Part shown: piece by piece, positions 1 through 8,291 of the stretch
How the letters are laid out: the number at the start of each line of letters is the position of its first letter
How positions within the stretch are numbered: position 1 is the stretch's first letter
From: Pseudofrankia coriaricola
Lineage (GTDB): Bacteria > Actinomycetota > Actinomycetes > Frankiales > Frankiaceae
Length of the DNA stretch: 64,000 bases
Direction: 5' to 3'
NCBI RefSeq assembly: GCF_001854805.1
Contig: NZ_MBLO01000004.1
Coordinates: forward strand, 20,950 to 84,949
Translations under genes and position numbers: made by a program
The notes under the pieces: model-generated
What the model was told of the DNA's origin: nothing
Databases searched by the model: none
What the model saw: the letters and a program-made list of their open reading frames with translations, nothing else

Positions 1-118
1 GAGTGACGTCCCGCAGGGTCATGGCTGCCAGGCCCACGTCCTCGGTCAGGTCGACGGCCACGTCCACGAGGGCTCGCCGCGTCAGCGGCGAGGAGCGGAA
101 GCCACGCGGCAGCACCAC
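1..118 (-). CDS. TetR-family transcriptional regulator, N-terminus only (cut by window edge)
   Basis: Only the first 39 or so codons lie in the window; the gene runs off the left edge. The minus-strand translation contains LTRRALVDVAVDLTEDVG followed by LAAMTLRDVT, which is the first helix and start of the helix-turn-helix of TetR-type repressors. No ATG is in frame near the N-terminus, so a GTG at 118 or 115 is the likely start. The gene is divergent from the aldo/keto reductase at 284 and shares a 165-bp control region with it, so it probably represses that gene and itself. The ligand is unknown. Confidence 0.6.
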   Translation of the reverse strand, partial: MVLPRGFRSSPLTRRALVDVAVDLTEDVGLAAMTLRDVT

Positions 119-216
119 CCACCCGACCCTGCGGTCGGTGACCAGCTCGGACCGTCGACCGCGGGCTTGGTGAGGTGGCTCGCGCCACCAGGGCCGGTGA
201 TGCCGTTTACGCCCGG

Positions 217-247
217 TTGACATGGAGCGCGCTCTAATACCTAGCGT
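217..247 (+). promoter_or_regulatory. Promoter with overlapping palindrome between TetR and aldo/keto reductase
   Basis: TTGACA at 217-222 is a consensus -35 element. A perfect 10-bp palindrome GAGCGCGCTC lies at 225-234, inside the spacer, and -10-like TA-rich sequence follows (TAATAC 235-240, TAGCGT 242-247). A palindrome between -35 and -10 in a TetR divergent gap fits an operator. The exact -10 is uncertain because no candidate has a 17-nt spacer. Confidence 0.45.
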
Positions 248-283
248 CGTGGGCAGACGGTTCCGAGCCCAGGAGGCAGCAGC

Positions 284-1270
284 ATGACCGACGTCCCCAC
301 CCGGCACCTAGGCGAACTGGCGGTTTCCGCGCAGGGCCTGGGGTGCATGGGCATGAGTCACGGCTACGGCGCCGTGGACGACGCGCAGTCGATCGCGACG
401 CTGCACCACGCCCTCGACCTCGGGGTGACCTTCCTGGACACCTCCGACTTCTACGGCGCCGGGCACAACGAGGAGCTGATCGGACGGGCCATCGCCGGGC
501 GCCGCGACGAGGTGGTGCTGGCCACGAAGTTCGGCTTCGCCAACCGTCTGGGCGAGTCCACCCGGATCCGCGGCGACGCCGCCTACGTGCGGCAGGCGTG
601 CGAGGCGTCGCTGCACCGGCTCGGGGTCGACCATATCGACCTCTACTACCAGCACCGGGTCGATCCGCAGGTGCCGATCGAGGAGACCGTCGGCGCCATG
701 GCCGAGCTGGTGCGGGCCGGGAAGGTCCGCCACCTCGGGCTGTCCGAGGCCGGCGCGCGAACCATCCGGCGGGCGCACGCGGTGCACCCGATCGCCGCGC
801 TGCAGAGCGAGTGGTCGCTGTGGACCCGCGACCTGGAGGCGGAGATCGTGCCGGTCTGCCGCGATCTTGGCATCGGCCTGGTCCCGTTCTCCCCGCTGGG
901 GCGCGGCTTCCTGACCGGTCGGTACAGCTCGGTCGAGGGGCTGGCGGAGACCGACGTGCGGCGCAGCCAGCCGCGTTTCGCCGACGGCAACCTCGAACGG
1001 AACCTGGCGATCGTCGCGAAGCTGAACGAGCTGGCTGCGGCGAAGGGAGTCACCGCCGGCCAGCTGGCACTGGCCTGGGTGCAGCACCGGGGCGACGACG
1101 TGGTGCCGATCCCTGGGACCCGGCGGCAGCGGTACCTGGAGGAGAACCTCGCGGCTCTGGCCGTCGAGCTGTCCACCGAGGACCTCGCCGCCATCGAGGC
1201 CGCCGCCCCGCCCGAGCAGGTCGCGGGCACCCGCTACGACGCGACCAGTCTCACCTTCGTCAACGGCTGA
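284..1270 (+). CDS. Aldo/keto reductase
   Basis: A 328-residue NADPH-dependent aldo/keto reductase, expected to be a cytosolic (beta/alpha)8 barrel that reduces aldehydes or ketones. The catalytic tetrad is visible as Asp52, Tyr57 (DTSDFYG), Lys82 (TKFGF) and His124 (YYQHR). The stretch [16 protein letters not shown] near 270-285 is the usual nucleotide-binding segment. The length is normal for the YakC/AKR13-like group. The ATG at 284 follows AGGAGG at a good distance. It is monocistronic, divergent from a TetR gene, and is followed by a tnpB element. The substrate cannot be told from sequence. Confidence 0.88.
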   Translation: MTDVPTRHLGELAVSAQGLGCMGMSHGYGAVDDAQSIATLHHALDLGVTFLDTSDFYGAGHNEELIGRAIAGRRDEVVLATKFGFANRLGESTRIRGDAAYVRQACEASLHRLGVDHIDLYYQHRVDPQVPIEETVGAMAELVRAGKVRHLGLSEAGARTIRRAHAVHPIAALQSEWSLWTRDLEAEIVPVCRDLGIGLVPFSPLGRGFLTGRYSSVEGLAETDVRRSQPRFADGNLERNLAIVAKLNELAAAKGVTAGQLALAWVQHRGDDVVPIPGTRRQRYLEENLAALAVELSTEDLAAIEAAAPPEQVAGTRYDATSLTFVNG

Positions 1271-1344
1271 GGAGCTGTAGGAGTCCCCGAGGCCATGGCG
1301 GTGCGGGCGCTGGATGGGGCGGACGTCGATCCGGGGTGCCATAC

Positions 1345-1500
1345 AGGGATTGACATCCTCCCCGCCCGAAAGGACGGGGATTCCAACCAAACTACGCAGC
1401 CACCAAGGGAGGTGCGGTTCGTTGAGGTTCACGGTTCACAGGCTCCGGCAATCCGACGCCTCCCCGCGCAGCCACCCGGTGCCCCCGGGCGATGTTCTTG
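1345..1500 (-). ncRNA. Candidate omega/re-RNA at the right end of the tnpB element
   Basis: TnpB proteins act with an RNA that covers the 3' end of tnpB and the right-end hairpin, with the guide taken from DNA just past the element. Here that region runs from inside the tnpB 3' end to the hairpin at 1360-1379; the guide would be the sequence just below about 1345. This is placed by analogy and the ends are not determined. Confidence 0.35.
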
Positions 1501-2582
1501 GCCGCGTTCACATCGCCGTTGTCCTCATGCCCGCAGGCGACGCAGCGGAAAGTCGCTTGGCTCTCGCGACTCTCGGCGGCCACATGCCCGCAGGCAGAAC
1601 AACGCTGAGATGTGTACGCGGGGTTGACCTTCTCGATCCGGCCGGGCGCCTTCTGCTCCAGCCGCTGGACGAGCAGACCCCAGCCGTTCGCAAGAATCGA
1701 CCGGTTCAGACCGGCCTTCTGCCGGACATTCCTTCCAGGCTCGGCGACCGTACCCCGCGCCGACTTGGTCATGTTCTTGACATTGAGGTCTTCGACGCGG
1801 ATCAGGTCGAAACGCCGGGCCAGGTCCGTGCTGGTCTTCTCGGCCCAGTCCTTGCGCCGGTCGGCGTCGCGGGCGCGGAGCCGGGCAATCTGGACCTTGA
1901 TCCGCCCTCGCCGGTTCGACCCACGCTTCGTCTTCGCAAGGTGGCGCTGCAGCCTGGCCAGCCGTTCGGCTTCCTTCGGCCGCAGGCCGGGACAGCGCAG
2001 CAGGTCACCGGTGCTGAGCGCCGCCGAGACCGCGACGCCACGATCAACGCCCACGACCTCGCCAGTACCCGGCGCGCCCACCGGCTCGGGGGGCGCAGCG
2101 AACGCCACATGCCAGCGCCCGGCGCGGTCCTTCGTGACCCGGTAGGACCTGGCGTCGGGCACGGAGCGCGAGCGGCGGAAGCGGACCCAGCCGACCTTGG
2201 GAACGCGCACCTCGGACCAGCGCCGGTTGAGAACGCGAATATCATCCGGCTTCACGGCGACGATCCGGAAGCCTTCGGACCGGCCACGTTTCCGGAACGT
2301 CGGTTTCCGGTGGGGGCCCCGGAAGAAGCTGGCGAGAGCCGTGGCGTAGTCCCGCAAAGCCTGCTGTTGGACGATGACGCTTCCCTCGGCGAGCCAGGGG
2401 TTCTCGTGGCGAGCCTCGGTCAACTGTCGGTTCTGCTCGGCATACCCCGGAGCCGGTCCGCGTCGCGGCGTCCACCAGCTTTGCTGTTCAACGGCAAGGT
2501 TCCACACCAAGCGTGCATGTCCGCAGTGGGAGTCCAGCGCGGCGGCCTGTTCGGGCGCCGGGTAGAGCCGGAATCGGGACAT
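1392..2582 (-). CDS. tnpB: TnpB, RNA-guided endonuclease/OrfB of an IS605-type element
   Basis: A 396-residue OrfB/TnpB protein. The N-terminal helix-turn-helix region (MSRFRLYPAPEQ) is followed by the RuvC-like core with Asp180 (GVDRG), Glu264 (VEDLN) and Asp357 (NGDVNAAKN), and a four-cysteine zinc ribbon at Cys328, Cys331, Cys347 and Cys350. All catalytic residues are present, so it may be an active nuclease. TnpB proteins use an RNA from the element's right end to cut DNA, which keeps copies of the element in the genome. The C-terminal 30 residues are basic and low in complexity. The gene lies alone between the reductase and a MarR gene. Confidence 0.88.
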   Translation of the reverse strand: MSRFRLYPAPEQAAALDSHCGHARLVWNLAVEQQSWWTPRRGPAPGYAEQNRQLTEARHENPWLAEGSVIVQQQALRDYATALASFFRGPHRKPTFRKRGRSEGFRIVAVKPDDIRVLNRRWSEVRVPKVGWVRFRRSRSVPDARSYRVTKDRAGRWHVAFAAPPEPVGAPGTGEVVGVDRGVAVSAALSTGDLLRCPGLRPKEAERLARLQRHLAKTKRGSNRRGRIKVQIARLRARDADRRKDWAEKTSTDLARRFDLIRVEDLNVKNMTKSARGTVAEPGRNVRQKAGLNRSILANGWGLLVQRLEQKAPGRIEKVNPAYTSQRCSACGHVAAESRESQATFRCVACGHEDNGDVNAAKNIARGHRVAARGGVGLPEPVNREPQRTAPPLVAA

Positions 2583-2803
2583 GCCGTTATTCTACCGAAA
2601 GGATAGGAACGTGCGTTCAAGTGTGGGGCGGCGTTTCCTCCCCGGCCTGAAGGCCGGGGCCTCCACGCCGCAAACCCGGTGAGCGGTCTTGCCGACGCCG
2701 TTTGCGGGAGTCAGCATCAAGGCCCCTGGCCGAGGGGCATCGAGCTCGCGGGACATTTTCGCCGGCCCTCGCCCGGGTCGCCGCCCACCGCGTGATGCCG
2801 GGG

Positions 2804-3307
2804 TCAGGGGATCGGGGGGTGGGGTGCCTGCTGCGTGTGGTGGTCCAGCAGGCGGGTGAGCTGTTGCACGAACTGGTCGCGTTCGGCGGGGGTCAGCGGG
2901 GCGAGCAGCTCTTCGTGGAGGTCGTCCAGGACCTTGTCGAGGCGGCGGAGGTGCCGGCGGCCCTGGGCGGTGATCGTGATGACGTTGCGGCGACGGTCGT
3001 CGGGATCCGGCGCCCGCTCGACGAGGCCGCGCTCGGCCAGTTCGTTGAGGACGCCGACCATGTCGCTGCGGTAGATGCCCGTGCGTCGGCTCAGCGTCGC
3101 CTGGCTGCCCGGGCCGAATTCCTGCAGTGAGGCGAGCACGGCGTAGTGCCACTTGCGGGCGTCGACCTGGGCCAACCCCTCGTTCATCAGCCGGTCCGCC
3201 TGCGCGGACATCTGTGACAGCAGGCGGCTGGCCCGTCGGCGCAGTCTGTCCGGCGTCTTCGTCTCGCCGTCGTACGGCATGTCCGCGGCTTCGGCTCTGC
3301 TGGTCAT
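2804..3307 (-). CDS. MarR-family transcriptional regulator
   Basis: A 167-residue winged-helix regulator. It has an N-terminal dimer helix, the recognition region SQATLSRRTGIYRSDMVGVLN, and the wing ending in the MarR hallmark DPDDRRRN. The frame is open further upstream, but the ATG at 3307 (MTSRAEAADM) is preceded by AGGATC and starts before the dimer helix, so it is the best start. The gene is divergent from a second MarR-like gene at 3417, and a perfect palindrome lies between them, so it probably represses both. The usual ligands of the family are phenolics, oxidants or drugs; which one applies here is unknown. Confidence 0.85.
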   Translation of the reverse strand: MTSRAEAADMPYDGETKTPDRLRRRASRLLSQMSAQADRLMNEGLAQVDARKWHYAVLASLQEFGPGSQATLSRRTGIYRSDMVGVLNELAERGLVERAPDPDDRRRNVITITAQGRRHLRRLDKVLDDLHEELLAPLTPAERDQFVQQLTRLLDHHTQQAPHPPIP

Positions 3308-3328
3308 GACCCTGATCCTACCCGGTTG

Positions 3329-3390
3329 CGTTAGTCTGACTAACGATGTAAGTTCGTTCACGATAGAAACGTTAGAGATACAAACGTTAG
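3329..3390. promoter_or_regulatory. MarR operator: 17-bp palindrome plus two direct half-sites
   Basis: CGTTAGTC-T-GACTAACG at 3329-3345 is a perfect inverted repeat. Two copies of AACGTTAG follow at 3368-3375 and 3383-3390, 15 bp apart and carrying the same CGTTAG half-site. The region lies between the divergent MarR genes; the copies near 3417 would cover the promoter of the rightward gene. Confidence 0.65.
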
Positions 3391-3416
3391 CCTAGTGAAC
3401 GGATTTGGAGATCATC

Positions 3417-3857
3417 ATGGCGACCACCGCCCAGGCCTTCGGTACCGCGCTCGTCGGCCAGACCGAGAAGGCGCTCAACGCGATCCTGGACCGGCAGCTC
3501 GCCGGGACCGGCATCACCGAGCCCCAGTGGGTGACCCTCACGCTGACGGTGGTCAGCGGCGGGACCATCGACCGCGCCGAGCTCATCCGCCGGGTCAGCG
3601 GTGCCACCCAGTTCAGCGATGCGTCGGTGGCCGAACGCATCACCGAGCTGACCGCCGCGGGGTTCCTGCGCGACGGCGGCGACGGCCGCGTCCAGGTCAC
3701 CAACGAGGGGCGGGCGCGGTGGACGGAGGTCCGCACCGCCATCGGCCCGATCACCCAGGGACTGTGGGGCGACCTGCCGGCCGAGGACCTGGCCACCGCG
3801 GGCCGCGTCCTGGGCATCGTCCTGGACAGGGCCAACGCGGTGCTGGCCTGCGCCTGA
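3417..3857 (+). CDS. MarR-like winged-helix protein
   Basis: A 146-residue protein with the pattern of a small MarR regulator: N-terminal helix, TEPQWVTLTL dimer segment, winged-helix core around 55-85, and a wing (DGGDGRVQVTNEGRARW) that lacks the classic DxRxxR. The ATG at 3417 has GGAG six bases upstream; a TTG at 3405 is in frame but less likely. It is divergent from a true MarR gene and 73 bp upstream of a SnoaL-like gene on the same strand, with which it probably forms an operon. It may be a second regulator or a stress-linked DNA-binding protein. Confidence 0.7.
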   Translation: MATTAQAFGTALVGQTEKALNAILDRQLAGTGITEPQWVTLTLTVVSGGTIDRAELIRRVSGATQFSDASVAERITELTAAGFLRDGGDGRVQVTNEGRARWTEVRTAIGPITQGLWGDLPAEDLATAGRVLGIVLDRANAVLACA

Positions 3858-3930
3858 ACCCTTCCTTCCCCGGAACTCGCCGCCTGGTGCAAAGACACCA
3901 TCACCGCCCTCCAGAAGGAAAGAGGATGCC

Positions 3931-4344
3931 ATGTCCACGGATACGCTGATCGCCGACCGTATCGAGATCGCCGACCTGTTCACCCGCTTCGCACGCCTAC
4001 TCGACGAACAGCGGTGGGAGGATGTGGACACCGTCTTCACCGACGATGTGGTGGTGCGCTCGCCGCGCGGGGGCGAACTCCGCGGCATCGACGAGGTCGT
4101 CGGTTTTATGCGACAGGCCGAGGTCGAGGGGGAGCACACCCAGCACGTGACCACTGATCTGCTGGTAGACGTCGACGGCGACCGGGCGGCTGCCTCGGCG
4201 AACTCGCTCGTGTACTTCTACCGCGACGGCCAAGCACCCCACCAGGCAAGCGGCCTGCGACTGGCCGGCACCCTGGTACGGACGCCGACGGGCTGGCGAT
4301 TCCGCGAGCAGCGGACCACGCCCGCCTGGATACGCAAGAACTGA
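3931..4344 (+). CDS. SnoaL/NTF2-like protein
   Basis: A 137-residue single-domain protein of the NTF2 fold (SnoaL-like_4). The N-terminal pattern IADLFTRFARLLDEQRWEDVDTVFTDDV and the C-terminal GWRFREQRTTPAW, with LAGTLVRT before it, are typical. Members are small polyketide-cyclase-like, isomerase-like or plain ligand-binding proteins. The ATG at 3931 has AAAGGAAAGAGG upstream. It follows the MarR-like gene, so it is likely part of the regulon controlled by the palindrome at 3329. The substrate is not known. Confidence 0.75.
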   Translation: MSTDTLIADRIEIADLFTRFARLLDEQRWEDVDTVFTDDVVVRSPRGGELRGIDEVVGFMRQAEVEGEHTQHVTTDLLVDVDGDRAAASANSLVYFYRDGQAPHQASGLRLAGTLVRTPTGWRFREQRTTPAWIRKN

Positions 4345-4788
4345 TCTCTCTCCGCGAGGCCGAGGACACACCGGGGAGGCAGGCGACCGCGTCGCCGTGG
4401 CGGCTCCGCCCGGCCCCGCGGCCCCGACGTCGGCGGTGTAGAACCCGCGGTCCATCCTGGCGGCGATCACCCCGGCCAGGAAACGGGCCGCGCCCTTCGC
4501 CGAGACCGCGTTGCCCGCGCGTAGCGGGGCACCCGCGACCAGCGGCGGCGCGGTCGGGGTCGACACCGTCCCGATCATCGCGTTCAGGCTCCGCACGAAC
4601 ACCGACCTACTGGCGATTTTGGTGTGGCCGAACGCGGCGCCCTGTTTGCCGGGGCCGAAGCAGAAATGTGCGCCAGCCGAGAAAGCAAGGAAGACCGACA
4701 CACGGACCGCTCGGCTCGGCACGGACGGGACGGTGGGGACATCGCGTCTCTGGTGCCCGGGACGCGGGGACGGACATCGTCGTGAGCC
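4345..4788. other. Gene-free gap with a stray P450-type heme-loop motif
   Basis: No confident gene. On the minus strand an open frame reads FSAGAHFCFG at 4654-4683, which fits the P450 cysteine-ligand pattern FxxGxHxCxG. The sequence after it does not continue like a P450. The rest of the gap shows no recognisable protein. The promoter of the next gene must lie near its right end. Confidence 0.3.
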
Positions 4789-5451
4789 ATGAACATGAAT
4801 GTGATTGCACAGGTCAAGACGTCATCGGACGAGCGCCCACGGGACGCAGTGCGGGTTCGGCGGGCCGGATGGCTGCTGGCACTGTCGCCGGTGTTGTTCG
4901 TCGCCTGGGTGGCCGCCGTGGTGGCCACGATGTCCGGGTCCGGCGTGAGCCAGGCGGCCGATCTGACCAGGGACCAGCTGGACGCGATCCGCCTCGGTTG
5001 GCTTGTGGCGTGGCCTCTGTACGGGGTGGCGGTCATCGGCGGCGCCGCCGGGCTGGCTGCGCTCAACCGCTACCTGCGTGCTGGTCGGCTGACCGTGGCG
5101 TCGCGGGCAGCGCTGGGTCTCGCGGTGGCGGCGGTGGTCGTCTGTGCCGTCCTGCATGAGGTGGCGCTTGGGTTCACCGAGCCGCGGCTTGGCGACAACG
5201 GTGCCTACAACGTGTCGCTCGTGTTCAGCTATCTGGCCGTGTGGGCGATGACGCTGGCCGTGATTCTGACCGGGCTGGCTGCCCGATCGACGGGGGTGCT
5301 TCGTCGTACCGGCCTTGTCGTCGCGGTCTGCGCGGCGGTGCTGCTCGTGCTGGATCTGGTGACGCGGGCGCTGCCGCCGTGGTTCGTCGCCTTCTATCTT
5401 CTGGCGTTCGGTATTGGTCTGTTGCGCCGTCCCGTACTGTCCGGGGCGTGA
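4789..5451 (+). CDS. Hypothetical multi-pass membrane protein
   Basis: A 220-residue integral membrane protein with about six hydrophobic segments (around 28-48, 72-90, 103-125, 143-163, 173-190 and 195-213). An Arg-rich cytoplasmic N-terminus (VRVRRAG) precedes the first segment. No catalytic motif is seen. It ends 9 bp before the sensor kinase gene on the same strand, so it is probably co-transcribed and may act as an accessory membrane subunit or a target of that two-component system. The family was not recognised. Confidence 0.7.
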   Translation: MNMNVIAQVKTSSDERPRDAVRVRRAGWLLALSPVLFVAWVAAVVATMSGSGVSQAADLTRDQLDAIRLGWLVAWPLYGVAVIGGAAGLAALNRYLRAGRLTVASRAALGLAVAAVVVCAVLHEVALGFTEPRLGDNGAYNVSLVFSYLAVWAMTLAVILTGLAARSTGVLRRTGLVVAVCAAVLLVLDLVTRALPPWFVAFYLLAFGIGLLRRPVLSGA

Positions 5452-5460
5452 CGTACCGCG

Positions 5461-7506
5461 GTGCGTGAACGGACGGTGGCCGTGAACTCGGGGTCGACGG
5501 CTGCGGCCGGCCGCGGTCTGCGGGCCGGCCGCGGCGTCGTGTACGTCGCGGCCGGCGTCCTGCTGGTGGGCTTCGTGGCCGGTCTGGCGATGTGGGCGGC
5601 GCGGGCCGCCGAGCTGCCGGACCAGCCGCTCGCCGTGCTGGCCGACGTCGGGGTACCGCTTGGCTGGTACGTCGGCTACTACATGGCGCTCGAGCTGCTG
5701 CTCGTGACGACGAGCCTGGTGGCCGCCTACTACATCCTGCGCGGCGTGCTGTCCTGGTTCCGGCTCTACCTGGTCTTCGTGCTGGTCCTGTTCGCCACCG
5801 CCGGTGGGGCGGTGCCAGGAGTCATCGGGCAGCTGTTCCCGTCGGTCGCCGACGCGGCGGCGCTCGTCCAGGGGGTTGCGTGGATCGCGCTGTTCCCGCT
5901 CGGCTACGTCTTTCCCGACGGACGACCCGTGCCTGGTCGCAGCCGGTGGCTGGTGCTGGGCTGGGCGGGCTGGCTCGGCTACGTGACCGCCGCCGACTCG
6001 GCTGGTGACGGGCCGGTGGAGTCCGGGGTGCTGCTGCTGCTTTTCGGCAGCTGTGTGGCCGCGCAGGTGTACCGCTATGCGCGCGTGTCCGATCTGGTCG
6101 CCCGTATGCAGACCAGATGGGTGATGTACGCGGTCGCCCTGCGGCTGGCCTACAGCATTGTCACCGTCGCGACCCCGATCGGCCGGATGCAGGACGAGGT
6201 CAGCCCGCGCGGCCTGGCCGTGCGCGCGGTGACGATGCTGGTCAGCTACCTGATCGCGGCCGCGCTCCCGGCGGCGATCGCGATCGCCGTTGTACGACAC
6301 CGGCTTTTCGATATCGACGCGGTGATCAGCCGGACGCTTGTGTACGGCGTGCTCACCGCGTTCGTGGTCGGTGTCTACACGTTGGTCGTCTCGGGGCTCG
6401 GCGCGTTGTGGCGGGGCGGGACGGCGTTGCCGTTGCTGGCCACCGGGCTGGTCGCGGTGGCCTTCAGCCCGCTGCGGGAGCAGGCTCAGAGCCGGGTCAG
6501 CCGGCTGGTGTACGGGGACCGCGGCGACCCGTATGGGGTGCTGTCGCTGCTTGGCCGTCAGCTGGCCGGGGCCGTCGCGCCGGAGGCGGTCGCGCCGACC
6601 ATCGTCGCGGCGGTGGCGCGGACGCTGAAGGCGCCGTTCGTGGCGATCGACCAGACAGAGATCGGCGCGAGCATCGGCCGCGAGGTCCCGGACATCCAGA
6701 CCTTCCCGCTCGTCTATCAGGGCGAGGCGCTCGGTCGGCTGGTGGTCGGCGGCGAACGGCTGTCCGCGGCCGACCGCCGTCTGCTCGCCGACCTCGCCGA
6801 CCACTGCGGCGCCGCCGTCTACGCCGCCCGCGAGTCGGCGCACACCCGGCAGCTTGCCGTCGTCCTGCAGCGCACCCGGGAGGAACTGGTCACCGCCCGG
6901 GAGGAGGAGCGCCGTCGCCTGCGCCGGGACCTGCACGACTCGCTGGGCCCAGCGCTCGGCGGCCAGTCACTGACCATCGACGCGGCCAGAGCGGCGCTCA
7001 CCACCGACCCCGCCACCGCCGACCGCCTCCTGCGCGATCTGCGGGACCACACCCAGGAAACCCTCGCGGAGGTACGTCGGCTCGCCCGCCAGCTACGCCC
7101 GCCGGTACTCGACGAGCTCGGGCTCGCGGGCGCACTCACAGGTATTCAGGATCGCTACGAGCGGCCGGGCCTGCAGCTGTCCGTGGACGTCACGGGGCTG
7201 CCCGAGCTGCCCGCCGCCGTGGAGGTGGCCGTGTATCGGATCGCGCAGGAGGCGCTGACCAACGTGATCCGGCATGCGGACGCAGGCGCCTGCCGGCTGC
7301 GCGTCACCACCGGCGAGGGAGAGCTGGTCCTTGAAGTCGCCGACAACGGCCGGGGGATCGGCTCCGACGCGGCGGCTGGCGTCGGCATCCTGTCGATGCG
7401 CGAGCGGGCCGAGGAACTCGGCGGCACGCTGCTCATCGAGATCCCGGACGGAGGCGGCACCCGGATCCGCGCCACGTTCCCGCTGCGACGCCCGGAGGTC
7501 GAATGA
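5461..7506 (+). CDS. Membrane sensor histidine kinase (HisKA_3/NarX type)
   Basis: A 681-residue sensor kinase. The N-terminal half (about 25-335) holds some seven to nine hydrophobic segments, so the sensor is in the membrane. A short GAF-like segment follows (about 360-455). Then come the HisKA_3 dimer domain with phospho-acceptor His492 in RRDLHDSLG and a HATPase domain with N-box EALTNVIRHA and G-box VADNGRGIG. It starts with GTG at 5461. Its stop overlaps the response-regulator start by 4 bp, so the two form a cognate pair. The signal is unknown. Confidence 0.88.
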   Translation: MRERTVAVNSGSTAAAGRGLRAGRGVVYVAAGVLLVGFVAGLAMWAARAAELPDQPLAVLADVGVPLGWYVGYYMALELLLVTTSLVAAYYILRGVLSWFRLYLVFVLVLFATAGGAVPGVIGQLFPSVADAAALVQGVAWIALFPLGYVFPDGRPVPGRSRWLVLGWAGWLGYVTAADSAGDGPVESGVLLLLFGSCVAAQVYRYARVSDLVARMQTRWVMYAVALRLAYSIVTVATPIGRMQDEVSPRGLAVRAVTMLVSYLIAAALPAAIAIAVVRHRLFDIDAVISRTLVYGVLTAFVVGVYTLVVSGLGALWRGGTALPLLATGLVAVAFSPLREQAQSRVSRLVYGDRGDPYGVLSLLGRQLAGAVAPEAVAPTIVAAVARTLKAPFVAIDQTEIGASIGREVPDIQTFPLVYQGEALGRLVVGGERLSAADRRLLADLADHCGAAVYAARESAHTRQLAVVLQRTREELVTAREEERRRLRRDLHDSLGPALGGQSLTIDAARAALTTDPATADRLLRDLRDHTQETLAEVRRLARQLRPPVLDELGLAGALTGIQDRYERPGLQLSVDVTGLPELPAAVEVAVYRIAQEALTNVIRHADAGACRLRVTTGEGELVLEVADNGRGIGSDAAAGVGILSMRERAEELGGTLLIEIPDGGGTRIRATFPLRRPEVE

Positions 7507-8156
7507 TCCGCATCCTGGTGGCGGACGACCATCCGATGTTCCAGTACGGACTGCGGGCCGTCCTCGAGTCCGACCCCGCCGTCGAGCTGGTCGGCGAGGC
7601 GGGCACCGGCGAGGCGGCGGTAGAGCTGGCAGCCCAGCTGCGTCCGGACGTCGTGGTGATGGACCTGACCATGCCGGGGCTCAACGGGATCGAAGCGACC
7701 CGCCGCATCATGGCAGCCCAGCCGGACGTCGCCGTGCTCGTAGTGACCATGTTCGATGACCGAGCCTCGGTCATGGCCGCGATCCGCGTCGGCGCCCGCG
7801 GCTACCTGGTCAAGGGAGCCGACCGCGAGGAGATCCTGCGCGCCGTACACGCCGCGGCGGCCGGAGGAGCGATCTTCAGCGCCACGGCCGCGGACCACCT
7901 CGCCAGCCACCTCGCCTCACCCGGCCCAGCCAGCCAGGCGCCGTCCCCCTTCCCGGTGCTGACCAATCGGGAGAACGAGATCCTGGGCCTGCTGGCCGAC
8001 GGCCTCACGAACGCGGCCATCTCCGAACGTTACCGACTTAGTCCGAAAACGGTTCGTAACTACGTCTCCACGATCCTGGCGAAGCTCCACGTGGACACCC
8101 GCGCCGACGCGATCGCCAGGGCCCGCGCCGCCGGGCTTGGTCAACCCGACCGCTGA
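7503..8156 (+). CDS. NarL/FixJ-family response regulator
   Basis: A 217-residue regulator. The receiver domain (1-120) has the acidic pair Asp8/Asp9, phospho-acceptor Asp54 in VVMDLTMPG, and the conserved Lys near 105 (LVKGADREE). The LuxR-type helix-turn-helix (about 150-210) has LTNRENEILGLLADGLTN and LSPKTVRNYVSTILAKL. It is translated from an ATGA overlap with the kinase gene upstream and is its partner. Its targets may include the membrane protein gene at 4789. Confidence 0.9.
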   Translation: MIRILVADDHPMFQYGLRAVLESDPAVELVGEAGTGEAAVELAAQLRPDVVVMDLTMPGLNGIEATRRIMAAQPDVAVLVVTMFDDRASVMAAIRVGARGYLVKGADREEILRAVHAAAAGGAIFSATAADHLASHLASPGPASQAPSPFPVLTNRENEILGLLADGLTNAAISERYRLSPKTVRNYVSTILAKLHVDTRADAIARARAAGLGQPDR

Positions 8157-8291
8157 AACGAACAGCTGGGCAGCGTTGCGCAGTGGGGGAGTCGAGGCAT
8201 ACCGGCTCGGGGAGGCGTAGGAGCCAGACGGCGCGGCCGAGGGCACTGTTGCGTAGGCCGAACTGAGCGAGTGCCAGGTCCGCGGGTGCGG

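Larger units (their letters stand above)
1345..2665 (-). mobile_element. IS200/IS605-superfamily element, IS1341 type (tnpB only)
   Basis: One tnpB-like gene is flanked by two related GC-rich hairpins. At 1360-1379 (after the gene's 3' end) CCCCGCCC and GGACGGGG flank a GAAA loop. At 2640-2659 (upstream of its start) CCCCGGCC and GGCCGGGG flank a TGAA loop. Both are preceded by CCTCCCCG-like sequence, as is usual at the ends of these single-strand-transposing elements. No tnpA Y1 transposase is present, so the element depends on another copy to move. There are no terminal inverted repeats or target duplication, as expected for the family. The exact ends are estimates. Confidence 0.7.

Noticed and set aside
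4822..6936. A 704-codon minus-strand frame
   Set aside because: It lies opposite the membrane protein and sensor kinase genes, has His/Arg/Gln-rich noise, and the plus strand carries clear kinase motifs.
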